DNA of 64,000 bases, taken from the NCBI RefSeq assembly GCF_008304605.1, contig NZ_PIJY01000045.1:255028-319027 (forward strand), given 5' to 3'. The translations under genes and the position numbers were made by a program. The DNA is from Oceanobacillus polygoni. Lineage in GTDB: Bacteria > Bacillota > Bacilli > Bacillales > Amphibacillaceae. Numbering within the stretch: position 1 is the first letter of the stretch; every line of letters starts with the position of its first letter. Shown in pieces: positions 18,341 through 28,152 of this stretch. The notes below the pieces were generated by a model. The model was not told the origin of the DNA. It made no database searches and saw nothing but the letters and a program-made list of their open reading frames with translations.

Positions 18341-18886
18341 ATGAAGAAATTTGAAGAGAAAACAATTAAGAGTGAACAAGTATTTAATGGGAAAATAATT
18401 AATCTGCAAGTGGATGACGTAACATTACCGAACGGTAAGACAGCTAAAAGGGAACTTGTTAAACATCCAGGTGCTGTAGCCGTCATTCCAATAACGAAGG
18501 ATAATAAAATTATTTTTGTTGAACAATATCGAAAGCCTTTGGAAAAATCACTGATTGAGATTCCTGCTGGTAAACTGGACTCAAATGAAAATCCGCTTGC
18601 TGCAGCGGTACGTGAATTAGAGGAAGAGACTGGGTATACTACAAATGATCTTTCATTTGTAACTTCTTTCTATACATCGCCTGGATTTGCTGACGAGTTA
18701 GTTCATATCTATGTTACGGATCAATTAGTAAAAATGGAGAATCCGCCACAAGGTGATGATGATGAGTTTGTTGAAGTACTTGAATTAACACTAGATGAAG
18801 CAAAGGAGTATGTAGTTGAAGAACGAATCCATGATGCAAAAACAAATTATGCGATACTCTATTTACACGCCTTAGGGAGGCTCTAG
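18341..18886 (+). CDS. nudF: ADP-ribose pyrophosphatase (Nudix hydrolase)
   Basis: This 181-residue Nudix enzyme carries the Nudix box in the form G-KLDSN-E-NPLAAAV-REL-EEE-TG-Y, plus the family lead-in VEQYRKPLEKSLIEIPAGK. It hydrolyses ADP-ribose to AMP and ribose-5-phosphate, clearing a reactive metabolite. AAGGGTGATA precedes the ATG. It ends 2 bp before yqxK, whose ribosome site lies inside the end of nudF, so the two are translationally close. Confidence 0.93.
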   Translation: MKKFEEKTIKSEQVFNGKIINLQVDDVTLPNGKTAKRELVKHPGAVAVIPITKDNKIIFVEQYRKPLEKSLIEIPAGKLDSNENPLAAAVRELEEETGYTTNDLSFVTSFYTSPGFADELVHIYVTDQLVKMENPPQGDDDEFVEVLELTLDEAKEYVVEERIHDAKTNYAILYLHALGRL

Positions 18887-18888
18887 GA

Positions 18889-20055
18889 TTGAACGTTTAC
18901 TTTGCTGATATGCATATTCATATTGGCCGTGATAAATACGGAAAGCCAGTGAAAATAACAGGCGCAAAAAGTCTAACTTTAACGAATATTTTAATGGAGT
19001 CAAGTAGGAACAAAGGAATTGATATGATCGGGGTAATTGATTGTCACGCTCCAGCTGTACAGGAGGAAATTAAAGCATTAATTGAAAAGGGAGAGGCTAG
19101 CGAATTACCGGAAGGTGGTATTCGCTTTGAACAAGTAACGCTCATACTTGGTTCAGAAATTGAAGTTTATGATGAAAATTGCCTCGGTCCCATTCATGTG
19201 CTTGTGTTTTTACCGACACTCTCCAGCATGGAGGAATTTTCCCAGTGGCTGTCAACTCGAATGAAAAATATAACCTTAAGCTCACAGCGGTATTATGGAA
19301 CAGCCAGGGAGCTTCAATACAAAGTAAAAGAATTGGGTGGATTGTTTATTCCAGCCCATGTATTTACGCCGTTTAAAAGTTTGTATGGGAAGGGTGTTCG
19401 TCATTCCTTAAAAGAAGTATTAGATCCAGATTTAATTGATGGAATTGAATTGGGGCTAAGCTCCGATACGCAAATGGCAGATCAATTATCTGAGCTTCAC
19501 CAATACACCTTTGTGACGAATTCAGATGCCCACTCCCTTCCGAAAATAGCTAGAGAATACCAGGAGATAGTAATGCAAGAACCGACTTTTAAGGAATTTA
19601 ACTGGGCATTACACCGGGTTGAAGGTAGACGAATCAAACGTAACTTTGGAATGAACCCATTGTTGGGAAAATACCATACAACAGTCTGCAGCAACTGTTT
19701 TGTACAGGTGTCACCCGAAATCAGGACTTGCCCGAAATGTGGTTCGACGAAAATTATTAAAGGTGTTTCCGATCGTATTCAAGCGTTAAAGGATACGGAA
19801 AAGCAAGCATCAGAACGACCTGATTATTTATATCAAGTCCCGCTTGAATACTTGCCATCATTAGGGCCAAAGACGTTTCAGAAACTATTAACAGCCTTTG
19901 GAACGGAGATGGAAGTTATTCATTACGCGCCATATAAAAATTTAATAGATGTTGTACCAGAAAAGCTAACGAATTCTATTATGCAAATGCGTGAAGGGAA
20001 ATTACCGATAAAAGCAGGCGGTGGTGGGAAGTATGGTAGTATTGGCTCTTCCTAA
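18889..20055 (+). CDS. yqxK: EndoQ-like PHP-domain endonuclease (YqxK)
   Basis: This 388-residue protein starts at a TTG behind GGGAGG. The N-terminal PHP-type domain shows metal-ligand residues in ADMHIHIGRD, VIDCHAP, FIPAHVFTPF and FVTNSDAHS. A zinc ribbon follows (CSNC and CPKCGS, about residues 268-290), then a helix-hairpin-helix-like region (LPSLGPKTFQKLL). The family includes endonuclease Q, which nicks DNA 5' of deaminated or abasic bases. Activity of this copy is inferred. It is cotranscribed with nudF. Confidence 0.85.
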   Translation: MNVYFADMHIHIGRDKYGKPVKITGAKSLTLTNILMESSRNKGIDMIGVIDCHAPAVQEEIKALIEKGEASELPEGGIRFEQVTLILGSEIEVYDENCLGPIHVLVFLPTLSSMEEFSQWLSTRMKNITLSSQRYYGTARELQYKVKELGGLFIPAHVFTPFKSLYGKGVRHSLKEVLDPDLIDGIELGLSSDTQMADQLSELHQYTFVTNSDAHSLPKIAREYQEIVMQEPTFKEFNWALHRVEGRRIKRNFGMNPLLGKYHTTVCSNCFVQVSPEIRTCPKCGSTKIIKGVSDRIQALKDTEKQASERPDYLYQVPLEYLPSLGPKTFQKLLTAFGTEMEVIHYAPYKNLIDVVPEKLTNSIMQMREGKLPIKAGGGGKYGSIGSS

Positions 20056-20122
20056 TTTATGTCATAACTAGGATAGTTGGTATTTTTATCTCGTAATCCT
20101 CATAGTTTTTAACTATAGAAGT

Positions 20123-20188
20123 TGTTCAAAAATCCGGTGAAAATGACGTATCGAATTTCTCGTTCATTTTCATCCTCCTTTTTGAACA
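20123..20188. repeat. Interspersed palindromic repeat, family I, copy A (66 bp)
   Basis: Ends are TGTTCAAAAA and TTTTTGAACA, perfectly inverted. In the GGAGG-left orientation (minus strand here) the interior reads GGAGGATGAAAATGA, then a central GAGAAATTCGAT, then GTCATTTTCACCGGA. Copies B, C and D at 25259, 26762 and 28153 share the ends and most of the interior. It lies in the leader of spoIIM. Confidence 0.85.
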
Positions 20189-20223
20189 TCTATTTAAAGA
20201 CTATTTGTAGTAGGAGGATTACG

Positions 20224-20862
20224 ATGTATAAAAACAGCTTTCTTGTATGGGAACATATAAAAAATCATGCCACTATCTATCTATTTATGATTATTTTATT
20301 TTTAACAGGAATTATTTTTGGAGCAGTAATTGTCAACAGTATGGGTTTCATACAAAAGCAGGATCTGTTTTTTTATCTGGAACGTTTTTTTGGACAAATA
20401 ACAGAAGGTGTTTCAATTAGTAAAAGTGATATTCTCTGGCAAAGTTTTACATACCATGCCAAATACCTTTTGCTTTTATGTATACTAGGATTATCAGTAA
20501 TAGGACTACCAATCGTATGGGTACTTATTTTCGTTAAAGGACTGGTCGTGGGCTTTTCAGTTGGGTTTATTGTGAATCAACTTGGATTACAAGGTCTATT
20601 ATTAGCTTCATTATCAATCGCACCACAAAACATTTTAATTATTCCAATTTATATTACTGCTGGCTCTATTTCGATGATTTTCTCATTAACATTGTTAAAT
20701 AAATTATTTTCCCGTAAAAATCATCAATTATTACTGCAGCCGCTAGCAAGGTATAGTATTATTTTTGTAACCCTGCTAGTTGTATCGTTTGCCGCAGCAC
20801 TAATTGAGGCGTATTTATCCAATCAAGCAATGCAAGAGTTAATTAAATCACTTTACCTATAA
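20224..20862 (+). CDS. spoIIM: Stage II sporulation protein M
   Basis: This 212-residue polytopic membrane protein has about five hydrophobic segments, close to B. subtilis SpoIIM (215). SpoIIM works with SpoIID and SpoIIP to remodel septal peptidoglycan and drive forespore engulfment. I chose the ATG at 20224 because AGGAGGAT at 20212-20219 precedes it. The same frame is open back to 20122 but that part lies in the repeat. It is mother-cell expressed in relatives; I could not identify a SigE promoter with certainty. Confidence 0.92.
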   Translation: MYKNSFLVWEHIKNHATIYLFMIILFLTGIIFGAVIVNSMGFIQKQDLFFYLERFFGQITEGVSISKSDILWQSFTYHAKYLLLLCILGLSVIGLPIVWVLIFVKGLVVGFSVGFIVNQLGLQGLLLASLSIAPQNILIIPIYITAGSISMIFSLTLLNKLFSRKNHQLLLQPLARYSIIFVTLLVVSFAAALIEAYLSNQAMQELIKSLYL

Positions 20863-20873
20863 CCAATGTTATA

Positions 20874-20888
20874 TTATAATTATTATTA
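20874..20888. promoter_or_regulatory. PerR-like box upstream of fur
   Basis: The 15-mer matches the PerR consensus TTATAATNATTATAA at 14 of 15 positions (the only mismatch is in the last arm, ATTATTA). It ends 20 bp before the fur -35. PerR control of fur is established in B. subtilis, so the site is plausible; binding here is inferred. Confidence 0.65.
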
Positions 20889-20908
20889 TTAAAAGGTGAG
20901 AATATACT

Positions 20909-20937
20909 TTGACATAGAAATAAAAGGTGCATATAAT
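20909..20937 (+). promoter_or_regulatory. SigA promoter of fur
   Basis: TTGACA (20909-20914) and TATAAT (20932-20937), both perfect, lie 17 bp apart. The -10 ends 29 bp before the chosen GTG start. Confidence 0.9.
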
Positions 20938-20966
20938 AAAGGTGGGAAATGAGGAGGCGAACTGCC

Positions 20967-21422
20967 GTGGAACATCGAATAGAACAAATAAAAAAGCAGC
21001 TGCATGCACAGAGCTACAAGCTGACTCCACAAAGAGAGGCAACGGTTCGTGTCTTATTGGAGCGAGAAGAAGACCATCTTAGTGCAGAGGATGTATATCT
21101 GTTAGTAAAGGAAAAGTCTCCTGAAATTGGTCTGGCAACAGTGTATCGGACATTGGAGCTACTCTCTGAATTGAAAATTGTTGATAAAATTAATTTTGGC
21201 GATGGTGTGTCACGTTACGACCTACGAAAAGAGGGCGCCAAGCACTCCCATCACCATCTTGTATGTATTGAATGTGGATCCGTTGAAGAAATTGAAAATG
21301 ATTTATTAGAAGATGTTGAAAAAATTGTTTTAAATGATTGGGGATTCCAAGTAAAAGATCATCGGTTAACCTTTCATGGAATATGCAAGCAATGCCAAGA
21401 AGCAGCAGTGAAAGCAACATAA
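20967..21422 (+). CDS. fur: Ferric uptake regulator Fur
   Basis: This protein of about 151 residues represses iron-uptake genes when loaded with Fe(II). Motifs: SYKLTPQREATVRVL and GLATVYRTLELL in the winged helix, then the metal-binding HSHHHLVCIECG and CKQC. I chose the GTG at 20967 because AGGAGGCG (20951-20958) is 8 bases before it and the resulting N-terminus MEHRIEQIKKQLH aligns with B. subtilis Fur. An ATG at 20949 would overlap the ribosome site. It has its own perfect promoter, a PerR-like box and a terminator. Confidence 0.95.
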   Translation: MEHRIEQIKKQLHAQSYKLTPQREATVRVLLEREEDHLSAEDVYLLVKEKSPEIGLATVYRTLELLSELKIVDKINFGDGVSRYDLRKEGAKHSHHHLVCIECGSVEEIENDLLEDVEKIVLNDWGFQVKDHRLTFHGICKQCQEAAVKAT

Positions 21423-21428
21423 GTAGAG

Positions 21429-21466
21429 ACCTTTTTCCAAATGGAGAAAGGTTTTTATTTTTTGCT
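21429..21466 (+). terminator. Terminator of fur
   Basis: ACCTTTTTCCA (21429-21439) pairs with TGGAGAAAGGT (21442-21452, one G-U), followed by a T-rich tail. Confidence 0.88.
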
Positions 21467-21520
21467 GTTGCGTATTAAACTTAGGTTTGAGTAAGAAGGT
21501 TGTCTTTTATCGACATAAAA

Positions 21521-21790
21521 GAAATAAACTGTGAACTAATGTGCAATGGGGTATAGAGCTTTTGCGCCGCTTCGGAAATACACTTCGCTCGTACTGGTTT
21601 ATTGGCCATTACAACAACGTTTATCAAAAACAAAATCGTCGCTCTAACCAGTCCGGCGGTGACTCTTTCGGGAACAGCACGTGTCCGAAAACCCTGCAGA
21701 GTGGTTTTCTCGAGAAGGGCTGAGGCCGTGCCTGCGGAAAGCATCGGCCCGGACGATCCCGGACGACGATTCTTGATCAGACTTAGCAAA
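21521..21790. repeat. GC-rich interspersed repeat, family II, longer copy
   Basis: Most of the 607-bp gap between fur and yqzK is a GC-rich block unlike its AT-rich surroundings. Its right part (CTGCGGAAAGCATC, GGACGATCCCGGACG) matches, in inverse orientation, the block at 29964-30080, and its left end (AAATAAACTGTGAACTAA) matches the other end of that block. Short open frames inside are GC-biased by-products and have no ribosome sites. The rest of the gap (21800-22029) shows no gene; a TATAAT at 21927 with a weak -35 might serve yqzK-xerD. Confidence 0.7.
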
Positions 21791-22029
21791 TAACATTAGT
21801 CCGCCGTTTCTCTTGAACGCTAAGAAAGTTATCCTAGGCCATTGGTATAAAGTATCTCCACTTCCTCCATTTAGCTATTACCTATTTCTGATTTTTGCTT
21901 AAATGTTGAGCTGGACTTTATTTTGTTATAATTTACAAATTGCTTGAAAAAGGTTACATTTGAATAGTATATTGTGATTCTAACCTAGCATATCTTTAAA
22001 TAAACAACTATTTTGGGGAGTAGTGCTAG

Positions 22030-22236
22030 GTGAACAGAATGATACGAGATACGATAAAAGTGTTTGTGATTTTTACAATGTGTACCGTTTTATTTTATGT
22101 AGGCTTACAAATTATGCATCGGGAGTATGAAGAAATTCATCGTTATGATCCTCCCGAAGGCCCAGCTGTTAAAGTGTTTTATTCACAAACAAAGCTATTG
22201 GAACGATTTCAATTATTTTTCAAGGCAGGGGAGTAG
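22030..22236 (+). CDS. yqzK: YqzK-family small membrane protein (DUF4227)
   Basis: This 68-residue protein has a single N-terminal membrane segment ([17 protein letters not shown]) followed by a polar region [21 protein letters not shown]. Size, layout and position directly before xerD match B. subtilis YqzK, of unknown function. The GTG at 22030 lies behind GGGGAG; the in-frame ATG at 22039, behind AGGTGA, is equally possible. It ends 5 bp before xerD, so cotranscription is likely. Confidence 0.8.
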   Translation: MNRMIRDTIKVFVIFTMCTVLFYVGLQIMHREYEEIHRYDPPEGPAVKVFYSQTKLLERFQLFFKAGE

Positions 22237-22241
22237 TATGT

Positions 22242-23132
22242 ATGTTGAAATACGCATTGGAGGATTTTATTCATTTTCTGCAAATCGAGCGTGGTCTGTC
22301 CGATAACACACTTGGTTCCTATAGACGTGACCTTAAACATTATATCGAACATATTGAAAAGGAAGCAAAGAAACAATCATGGGATCAAGTAACTAGAAAT
22401 GATATTATAAGCTTCTTATATGTGCTAAAAGATAGTGGTAAGTCGACAGCAACCATTACAAGACATGTCTCATCAATTCGCAGCTTTCATCAATTTCTAA
22501 TTCGCGAACAGATTGTGCCCCATGACCCTAGTTTACATATTGAAACACCAAAAAAAGAAAGAAAGCTTCCTGACATTCTGTCTCAAGCAGATGTAGAAAA
22601 ATTACTCGATATTCAAACGAATTCTTCGCTTGCCATTCGTAATAAAGCAATGCTTGAATTACTATACGCAACAGGGCTTCGAGTATCCGAGCTAATTTCA
22701 TTGAAGATTAGTGATTTGCACCTAACAATGGGGTTCGTTCAATGCTTTGGAAAAGGATCAAAAGAAAGGATTGTTCCATTAGGTGATGCAGCAAGAAACG
22801 CATTGGAGCAATATTTAGACCTTGCAAGAGGGAAGCTCGTAAAGAATAAAACTGAATCGGCATTGTTTGTTAATCAGCATGGTAGAGCCTTATCACGCCA
22901 AGGCTTTTGGAAAATTCTTAAAGGGATAGCTAGAGATGCAGGGATTAATAAAACATTAACCCCACATACGCTAAGACATTCCTTTGCAACGCATTTACTA
23001 GAAAATGGTGCAGACCTACGTGCTGTTCAGGAAATGCTCGGACATGCTGATATTTCAACAACTCAGATTTATACACATGTCACAAAAGCACGATTAAAAG
23101 ATATGTATAAGGCATACCATCCTAGAGCATGA
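22242..23132 (+). CDS. xerD: Site-specific tyrosine recombinase XerD
   Basis: This 296-residue recombinase has the N-terminal SAM-like core-binding domain ([14 protein letters not shown]) and a catalytic domain with Arg147 in [38 protein letters not shown] and the nucleophile Tyr277. With its partner it resolves chromosome dimers at dif next to the terminus. GGGGAG precedes the ATG. Housekeeping location after fur/yqzK matches B. subtilis ripX, so it is not a phage integrase. Confidence 0.95.
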   Translation: MLKYALEDFIHFLQIERGLSDNTLGSYRRDLKHYIEHIEKEAKKQSWDQVTRNDIISFLYVLKDSGKSTATITRHVSSIRSFHQFLIREQIVPHDPSLHIETPKKERKLPDILSQADVEKLLDIQTNSSLAIRNKAMLELLYATGLRVSELISLKISDLHLTMGFVQCFGKGSKERIVPLGDAARNALEQYLDLARGKLVKNKTESALFVNQHGRALSRQGFWKILKGIARDAGINKTLTPHTLRHSFATHLLENGADLRAVQEMLGHADISTTQIYTHVTKARLKDMYKAYHPRA

Positions 23133-23229
23133 AGTTGGTTTCGAAACAGTGGTCTGACATCCTACATCATAAAATTGAAACATATATCCTTAGTGATGCG
23201 GGAATATAGTAACAGGAGGTTTGATAGAA

Positions 23230-24408
23230 ATGAATCAATTTAAACGTGTATTTTTAGTTGTTTTGGATTCTGTAGGGATTGGTGAGGCACCAGATGCTGC
23301 GCAATTTAACGACGTAGGTGCTGATACGTTAGGACATATTGCAGAACATATGAATGGTTTGAATATGCCACATACGGGCCAATTGGGATTAAGTAATATT
23401 AAAGAAATAAAAGGAATTGAAAAGGCTGTTCATCCAAAAGCACATTATACAAAAATGCAGGAAGCTTCCAACGGGAAAGATACGATGACCGGACATTGGG
23501 AAATTATGGGTCTTCACATAAGCAAGCCATTTCGAACGTTCCCTGACGGATTTCCAGATGAGTTATTAAATGAACTGGAAGAAAAATCTGGAAGAAAAAT
23601 TATTGGGAATAAACCGGCATCAGGTACTGAAATATTGGATGAGCTTGGAGAAGAACATATGAAAACCGGTGCTCTGATTGTTTATACGTCGGCAGATTCA
23701 GTACTGCAAATCGCAGCACATGAGGAAATCGTTCCAATTGAAGAACAGTATCGCATTTGTGAAATCGCGCGTGCTCTAACATTAGATGAAAAATATATGG
23801 TTGGCCGGATTATTGCACGTCCGTTTATTGGTAAACCTGGTGCATTTGAGCGAACATCAAACCGACATGATTATGCATTGAAGCCATTTGGCAGGACGGT
23901 AATGAATGAATTGAAAGATAATAAACTGGATGTGATTGCATTAGGGAAAATTTCCGACATCTATGATGGCGAAGGAGTAACCCAAGCAGTTCGAACAACT
24001 GATAATGATGATGGCATGACAAAGTTGGTGGCATCAATGGATCAGGACTTTACAGGTATTAGCTTTTTGAATTTAGTTGATTTTGATGCAAAATATGGTC
24101 ACCGAAGAGATCCGGAGGGTTATGGAAAAGCATTGGAAGCATTTGATGCAAGATTGCCTGAGGTTTTAGATAAATTACAAGAGGATGACCTGTTAATTAT
24201 TACTGCAGACCATGGGAATGATCCGACGCATCATGGTACAGACCACACGAGAGAATATGTACCATTGCTAGTGCATCATAAAGCCATTTCAGAAGGAAGA
24301 GCATTACCAATTAAAGAAACATTTGCAGATATCGGTGCTACAATTGCTGATAACTTTAACATACCTATGCCTAATCATGGAAAAAGCTTTTTAAATGAAA
24401 TTAAATAG
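23230..24408 (+). CDS. deoB: Phosphopentomutase
   Basis: This 392-residue metalloenzyme of the alkaline phosphatase superfamily converts (deoxy)ribose-1-phosphate to the 5-phosphate. Motifs seen: [14 protein letters not shown] at the N-terminus, [11 protein letters not shown], and [18 protein letters not shown], holding the metal ligands. The start is the ATG at 23230, since AGGAGG sits just before it; an in-frame TTG at 23221 lies too close. punA follows 15 bp later, forming a nucleoside-salvage pair. Confidence 0.95.
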   Translation: MNQFKRVFLVVLDSVGIGEAPDAAQFNDVGADTLGHIAEHMNGLNMPHTGQLGLSNIKEIKGIEKAVHPKAHYTKMQEASNGKDTMTGHWEIMGLHISKPFRTFPDGFPDELLNELEEKSGRKIIGNKPASGTEILDELGEEHMKTGALIVYTSADSVLQIAAHEEIVPIEEQYRICEIARALTLDEKYMVGRIIARPFIGKPGAFERTSNRHDYALKPFGRTVMNELKDNKLDVIALGKISDIYDGEGVTQAVRTTDNDDGMTKLVASMDQDFTGISFLNLVDFDAKYGHRRDPEGYGKALEAFDARLPEVLDKLQEDDLLIITADHGNDPTHHGTDHTREYVPLLVHHKAISEGRALPIKETFADIGATIADNFNIPMPNHGKSFLNEIK

Positions 24409-24423
24409 AGGGGAATCAGCAAA

Positions 24424-25245
24424 ATGAATCATGCAGCAATTAAAGAAGCGAGCAATTATGTGAAAAGCAAACTAAAAGAGACACCAGAAATTGGCTTAAT
24501 TCTTGGTTCTGGTTTAGGAGTTCTTGGTGAAGAGATTGAAAATCCGCTAACCATTGCCTATAAGGACATCCCACACTTTCCAGAATCAACAGTATCTGGA
24601 CATAAGGGACAACTTGTAATCGGAACGTTAGAAGGTAAGCAGGTTATCGCGATGCAGGGACGTTTTCACTACTATGAAGGCTATTCCATGACCCAAGTAA
24701 CATTTCCGGTTCGTGTTATGAAGGATTTAGGAATCGAGTCCATTATCGTAACGAATGCCGCTGGAGGAATTAATGAGGAATTCACTCCTGGTGACCTCAT
24801 GCTCATTACCGACCACATTAATAATATGGGGAATAGCCCATTAATCGGGAAAAACGATGAAGACTTAGGTGTTCGTTTTCCTGACATGTCCCAGAGCTAT
24901 GATCGAGAATTCATAAAGCATGCAGAAAGCTGTGCAGCTTCACTTGGTATTTCCGTTCAAAAAGGTGTGTATGTTGGTAACACTGGACCAGCTTACGAAA
25001 CGCCTGCAGAGGTTAGATTGCTGAGAACACTTGGTGGGGATGCTGTAGGAATGTCTACTGTACCAGAAGTAATGGTAAGCAGACATGCTGGCATTCGAGT
25101 TCTTGGAATTTCTTGTATTTCAAATATGGCTGCAGGTATATTAGATCAGCCACTAACGCACGATGAAGTAATTGAAACAACAGAAAAAGTGAAAACAAAC
25201 TTCCTACAATTCGTTAAAAAGATTGTAAGTACATTACCAGCTTAA
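24424..25245 (+). CDS. punA: Purine nucleoside phosphorylase (trimeric type)
   Basis: This 273-residue enzyme splits guanosine and inosine to the base plus ribose-1-phosphate, the substrate of DeoB. Typical motifs are [10 protein letters not shown] (phosphate site), [22 protein letters not shown] and the purine-binding [20 protein letters not shown] precedes the ATG. It is cotranscribed with deoB. Downstream comes a family I repeat and then pdp. Confidence 0.94.
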   Translation: MNHAAIKEASNYVKSKLKETPEIGLILGSGLGVLGEEIENPLTIAYKDIPHFPESTVSGHKGQLVIGTLEGKQVIAMQGRFHYYEGYSMTQVTFPVRVMKDLGIESIIVTNAAGGINEEFTPGDLMLITDHINNMGNSPLIGKNDEDLGVRFPDMSQSYDREFIKHAESCAASLGISVQKGVYVGNTGPAYETPAEVRLLRTLGGDAVGMSTVPEVMVSRHAGIRVLGISCISNMAAGILDQPLTHDEVIETTEKVKTNFLQFVKKIVSTLPA

Positions 25246-25258
25246 GTATGTATAAGTG

Positions 25259-25322
25259 TGTTCAAAAGGAGGAAAAAAAGAGTCGAGAAGTTCGATAGCT
25301 ATTTTTTCCAGACCTTTTGAAC
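25259..25322. repeat. Interspersed palindromic repeat, family I, copy B
   Basis: 64 bp, ends TGTTCAAAA and TTTTGAAC. The interior has GGAGGAAAAAAAGAGTCGAGA and AGTTCGAT, in the opposite orientation to copy A. It fills most of the punA-pdp gap. Confidence 0.8.
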
Positions 25323-25363
25323 GGCCTCTACAAAACTAAAATATATAAAAAAGGTGATTAAAA

Positions 25364-26668
25364 ATGAGAATGTATGACATCATTGAGAAAAAACGAAACG
25401 GCAGGGAATTAACCAAGGAAGAAATTACATTTTTTATTGATGGCTATACAAACGATGAAATTCCAGATTATCAAATTAGCGCTTTATTAATGGCAATTTA
25501 TTTTCAGGATATGACAGAAGAGGAACGTGCCAGCTTAACGATGGCTATGGTTGAATCAGGGGATCAGATCGATTTATCGGCGATTAAGGGAATTAAAGTA
25601 GATAAACATTCTACTGGTGGAGTAGGTGACACGACAACGTTAATTCTTGCCCCATTAGTTGCCTCGCTTGATGTACCTTTAGCAAAAATGAGCGGAAGAG
25701 GACTAGGTCATACTGGTGGTACAATTGATAAATTAGAAGCCATTCCAGGATTTCATGTAGAAATATCAAATGATGCGTTCATCGATCTCGTTAATAAAAA
25801 TAAAGTGGCGGTTATTGGTCAATCAGGTAATTTAACACCAGCTGATAAGAAACTATATAGTTTAAGGGACGTTACAGCAACTGTAAATTCGATTCCACTA
25901 ATAGCTAGTTCGATTATGAGTAAAAAAATCGCTTCCGGAGCTGACGGGATTGTTCTAGACGTCAAGACTGGTGCCGGAGCTTTTATGAAAGATTTAGAAG
26001 ATGCAGAAGAACTAGCGCATGCGATGGTTTCCATTGGTAATAAAGTTTCAAGGAATACAATGGCTGTTATTTCGGATATGAGTCAACCACTAGGATATGC
26101 GATTGGGAATGCGCTTGAAGTTAAAGAAGCAATTGAAACGCTTCAAGGAAAAGGCCCTGAGGATCTGACAGAGCTTTGCCTCGCCTTAGGAAGTCAAATG
26201 GTCGTGCTTGCTGACAAAGCAAAAGATATTGATGAGGCACGACAGTTATTACAGGAATCCATTACAAATGGAAAAGCATTTGAGAAATTCAAGCAGTTTA
26301 TAGAATCGCAAGGTGGTAATAAAGATGTGGTAGACAATCCAGAATTACTACCACAAGCGAAATTTAAAATCGACTTACCTGCTAAAACCGCTGGTAGGGT
26401 AGCAACAATCGTTGCTGATGAATTAGGTACTGCTGCAATGATGCTCGGTGCTGGCAGAGCTACGAAAGAATCTGAAATTGACTTAAGTGTTGGTATCGTG
26501 CTCCATAAGAAGATAGGTGACGCTGTTGCAGAAGGTGAATCCTTATTGACAATTCACTCCAATCAGGAAAATGTTGACCAAGTCATTGAAAAGTTGTATG
26601 AAAATATTACGATAACGACCGATCATATGGAGGCTCCCACATTAATTTATCAGACAATAACGGAATAA
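25364..26668 (+). CDS. pdp: Pyrimidine-nucleoside phosphorylase
   Basis: This 434-residue enzyme phosphorolyses uridine and thymidine. The family signature runs from [13 protein letters not shown] through [16 protein letters not shown], and [13 protein letters not shown] is in place. Length is normal. AAGGTG precedes the ATG. It completes the deoB-punA-pdp nucleoside catabolic group, with a repeat inside the intergenic gap. Confidence 0.95.
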   Translation: MRMYDIIEKKRNGRELTKEEITFFIDGYTNDEIPDYQISALLMAIYFQDMTEEERASLTMAMVESGDQIDLSAIKGIKVDKHSTGGVGDTTTLILAPLVASLDVPLAKMSGRGLGHTGGTIDKLEAIPGFHVEISNDAFIDLVNKNKVAVIGQSGNLTPADKKLYSLRDVTATVNSIPLIASSIMSKKIASGADGIVLDVKTGAGAFMKDLEDAEELAHAMVSIGNKVSRNTMAVISDMSQPLGYAIGNALEVKEAIETLQGKGPEDLTELCLALGSQMVVLADKAKDIDEARQLLQESITNGKAFEKFKQFIESQGGNKDVVDNPELLPQAKFKIDLPAKTAGRVATIVADELGTAAMMLGAGRATKESEIDLSVGIVLHKKIGDAVAEGESLLTIHSNQENVDQVIEKLYENITITTDHMEAPTLIYQTITE

Positions 26669-26676
26669 AAACATGG

Positions 26677-26712
26677 AAAAGCGCACGGTTGTGTGCTTTT
26701 TCTTTTTTATTT
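26677..26712 (+). terminator. Terminator of pdp
   Basis: AAAAGCGCAC pairs with GTGTGCTTTT (one G-U) around GGTT, followed by TCTTTTTT. Confidence 0.88.
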
Positions 26713-26761
26713 TTTTGCGTATGAAAATGCCAATATTCGTCAATCCTTACATTATAGAGGA

Positions 26762-26857
26762 TGTTCAAAAATTCTGGGGAAAATGAGGTATCGTTCTTTC
26801 CAATGGGCAGATAGGAAAAACTAGACTTTAGCCAATCTAGTTCTTCTTTTTTGAACA
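26762..26857. repeat. Interspersed palindromic repeat, family I, copy C (diverged)
   Basis: 96 bp, ends TGTTCAAAAA and TTTTTTGAACA. The left interior (GGGGAAAATGAGGTATCG) follows copy A. The remainder is different and contains its own CTAGACTTTA/CTAG hairpin. It lies between pdp and dacF. Confidence 0.7.
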
Positions 26858-26890
26858 CGCTTTTATATTGATTGCTGGAGGTAAAAGACG

Positions 26891-28075
26891 ATGAAAAAGG
26901 TTTTGAGACTTATTACAATTATGATGGTAATAGCGTTAGTAGTACCTGTTTCTGCTCTTGCAGAAGAAAGTAATTCGGAGGAAGAAAATAATCTATTAAA
27001 CCTTGCTCCAGATGCAAAATCAGCTATTTTACTGGAACAGGATACCGGCGAAATACTTTTCGATAAAAATGCTCATGAAAAGTTACCGCCAGCAAGTATG
27101 ACCAAAATAATGACGTTACTCCTAATTATGGAAGCGTTGAATGAAGGAAATTTACAAAAAGATGAAATGATACGTGTAAGTGAACGAGCTGCTTCTATGG
27201 GTGGATCACAAATATTCCTTGAAGCAGGGGAGGAAATGTCTGTTGACGATCTCCTAAAAGGGGTAGCAATTGCGTCAGGTAATGATGCTAGTGTTGCTTT
27301 AGCAGAGCGTATTGCTGGCAGCGAAGAAGCATTTGTGAAAAAAATGAATGAAAGAGCAAAGGAATTAAAGCTTGAAAACACGAATTTTCAAAATACCACA
27401 GGCTTACCTGCAGATGATCACTACAGTACATCCTATGATATGGCGATTATTGCGAATGAACTATTAAAGTATGAATCGATAACGGATTACACGTCTATCT
27501 ATGAAGACTATTTAAGAAAAGGGCAAGACAATGAGTTCTGGCTCGTAAACACAAATAAGCTTGTCCGTTTCTATCCGGATGTGGATGGATTAAAAACAGG
27601 GTATACAGGTGAAGCGAAATACTGTTTAACTGCTACTGCTAAGAGAGACGATATGCGCGTTATTGCTGTTGTAATGGGTGCAGAATCTCCAAAGGAAAGG
27701 AATGCAATGGTGTCAGGTCTCCTGGACTATGCATTCAATCAATTTGAGACGAATAAGCTATTCGATAAAGACGAAAAAATTACCGATGTCCGTTTATTGA
27801 AATCAAAGCAAAAGAACGTTGATATCGTAACAAAACAATCCATCAGTACCCTTCATAAGAAAGGCGATGCTGAAAAGAATATCCGTACAGAGGTGGAGCT
27901 TCAGGAAGCATGGAACCTGCCAATAAAAAGGGGAGATGAGGTAGGCAAATTATACGTGAAGGATGGAGAGCAAGTTTTATACGAAATACCTTTAACAGTT
28001 GAGGAAGATATTGAAAAAACAACATATTTTTCATTATGGAAACGAACGGTGCAAGAAATGGTGAAATCACACTAA
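26891..28075 (+). CDS. dacF: Sporulation D-alanyl-D-alanine carboxypeptidase DacF
   Basis: This 394-residue penicillin-binding protein has a signal peptide (core IMMVIALVVPVSALA), the catalytic S-x-x-K in ASMTK, SGN in ASGNDAS and KTG in LKTGYT. The C-terminal domain and an amphipathic tail (FSLWKRTVQEMVKS) fit class C PBPs anchored on the outer face of the membrane. In relatives it is forespore expressed and tunes cortex cross-linking together with DacB. Location right before spoIIAA is standard. GGAGG lies before the ATG. Confidence 0.93.
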   Translation: MKKVLRLITIMMVIALVVPVSALAEESNSEEENNLLNLAPDAKSAILLEQDTGEILFDKNAHEKLPPASMTKIMTLLLIMEALNEGNLQKDEMIRVSERAASMGGSQIFLEAGEEMSVDDLLKGVAIASGNDASVALAERIAGSEEAFVKKMNERAKELKLENTNFQNTTGLPADDHYSTSYDMAIIANELLKYESITDYTSIYEDYLRKGQDNEFWLVNTNKLVRFYPDVDGLKTGYTGEAKYCLTATAKRDDMRVIAVVMGAESPKERNAMVSGLLDYAFNQFETNKLFDKDEKITDVRLLKSKQKNVDIVTKQSISTLHKKGDAEKNIRTEVELQEAWNLPIKRGDEVGKLYVKDGEQVLYEIPLTVEEDIEKTTYFSLWKRTVQEMVKSH

Positions 28076-28107
28076 TTTAAGTGTATAAACACTTCTTTTG
28101 TCAGGTA

Positions 28108-28137
28108 GCAGGAATTAGACCTCCCAATAAAGAAATA
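28108..28137 (+). promoter_or_regulatory. Predicted SigH promoter of the spoIIA operon
   Basis: GCAGGAATT (28108-28116) fits the SigH -35 RNAGGAWWW fully. AAAGAAATA (28129-28137) fits the -10 RNNGAATWW at all but one base. The spacer is 12 bp. SigH control of spoIIA is established in B. subtilis. A family I repeat lies between this promoter and spoIIAA. Confidence 0.75.
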
Positions 28138-28152
28138 GGTTAATACAGTGTA

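Noticed and set aside
21481..21789. 102-codon open frame on the minus strand in the fur-yqzK gap
   Set aside because: It lies within the GC-rich repeat, has no ribosome site, and its translation resembles no protein that I know; GC bias explains the openness.
22242..23132. Tyrosine recombinase as a sign of an integrated element
   Set aside because: Its neighbours (fur, yqzK, deoB, punA) and length show it is the housekeeping XerD; no att-like repeats or phage genes nearby.
23138..23147. Palindrome GTTTCGAAAC between xerD and deoB
   Set aside because: At 10 bp it is expected by chance at this scale, and it does not resemble a known operator at a suitable distance from a promoter.
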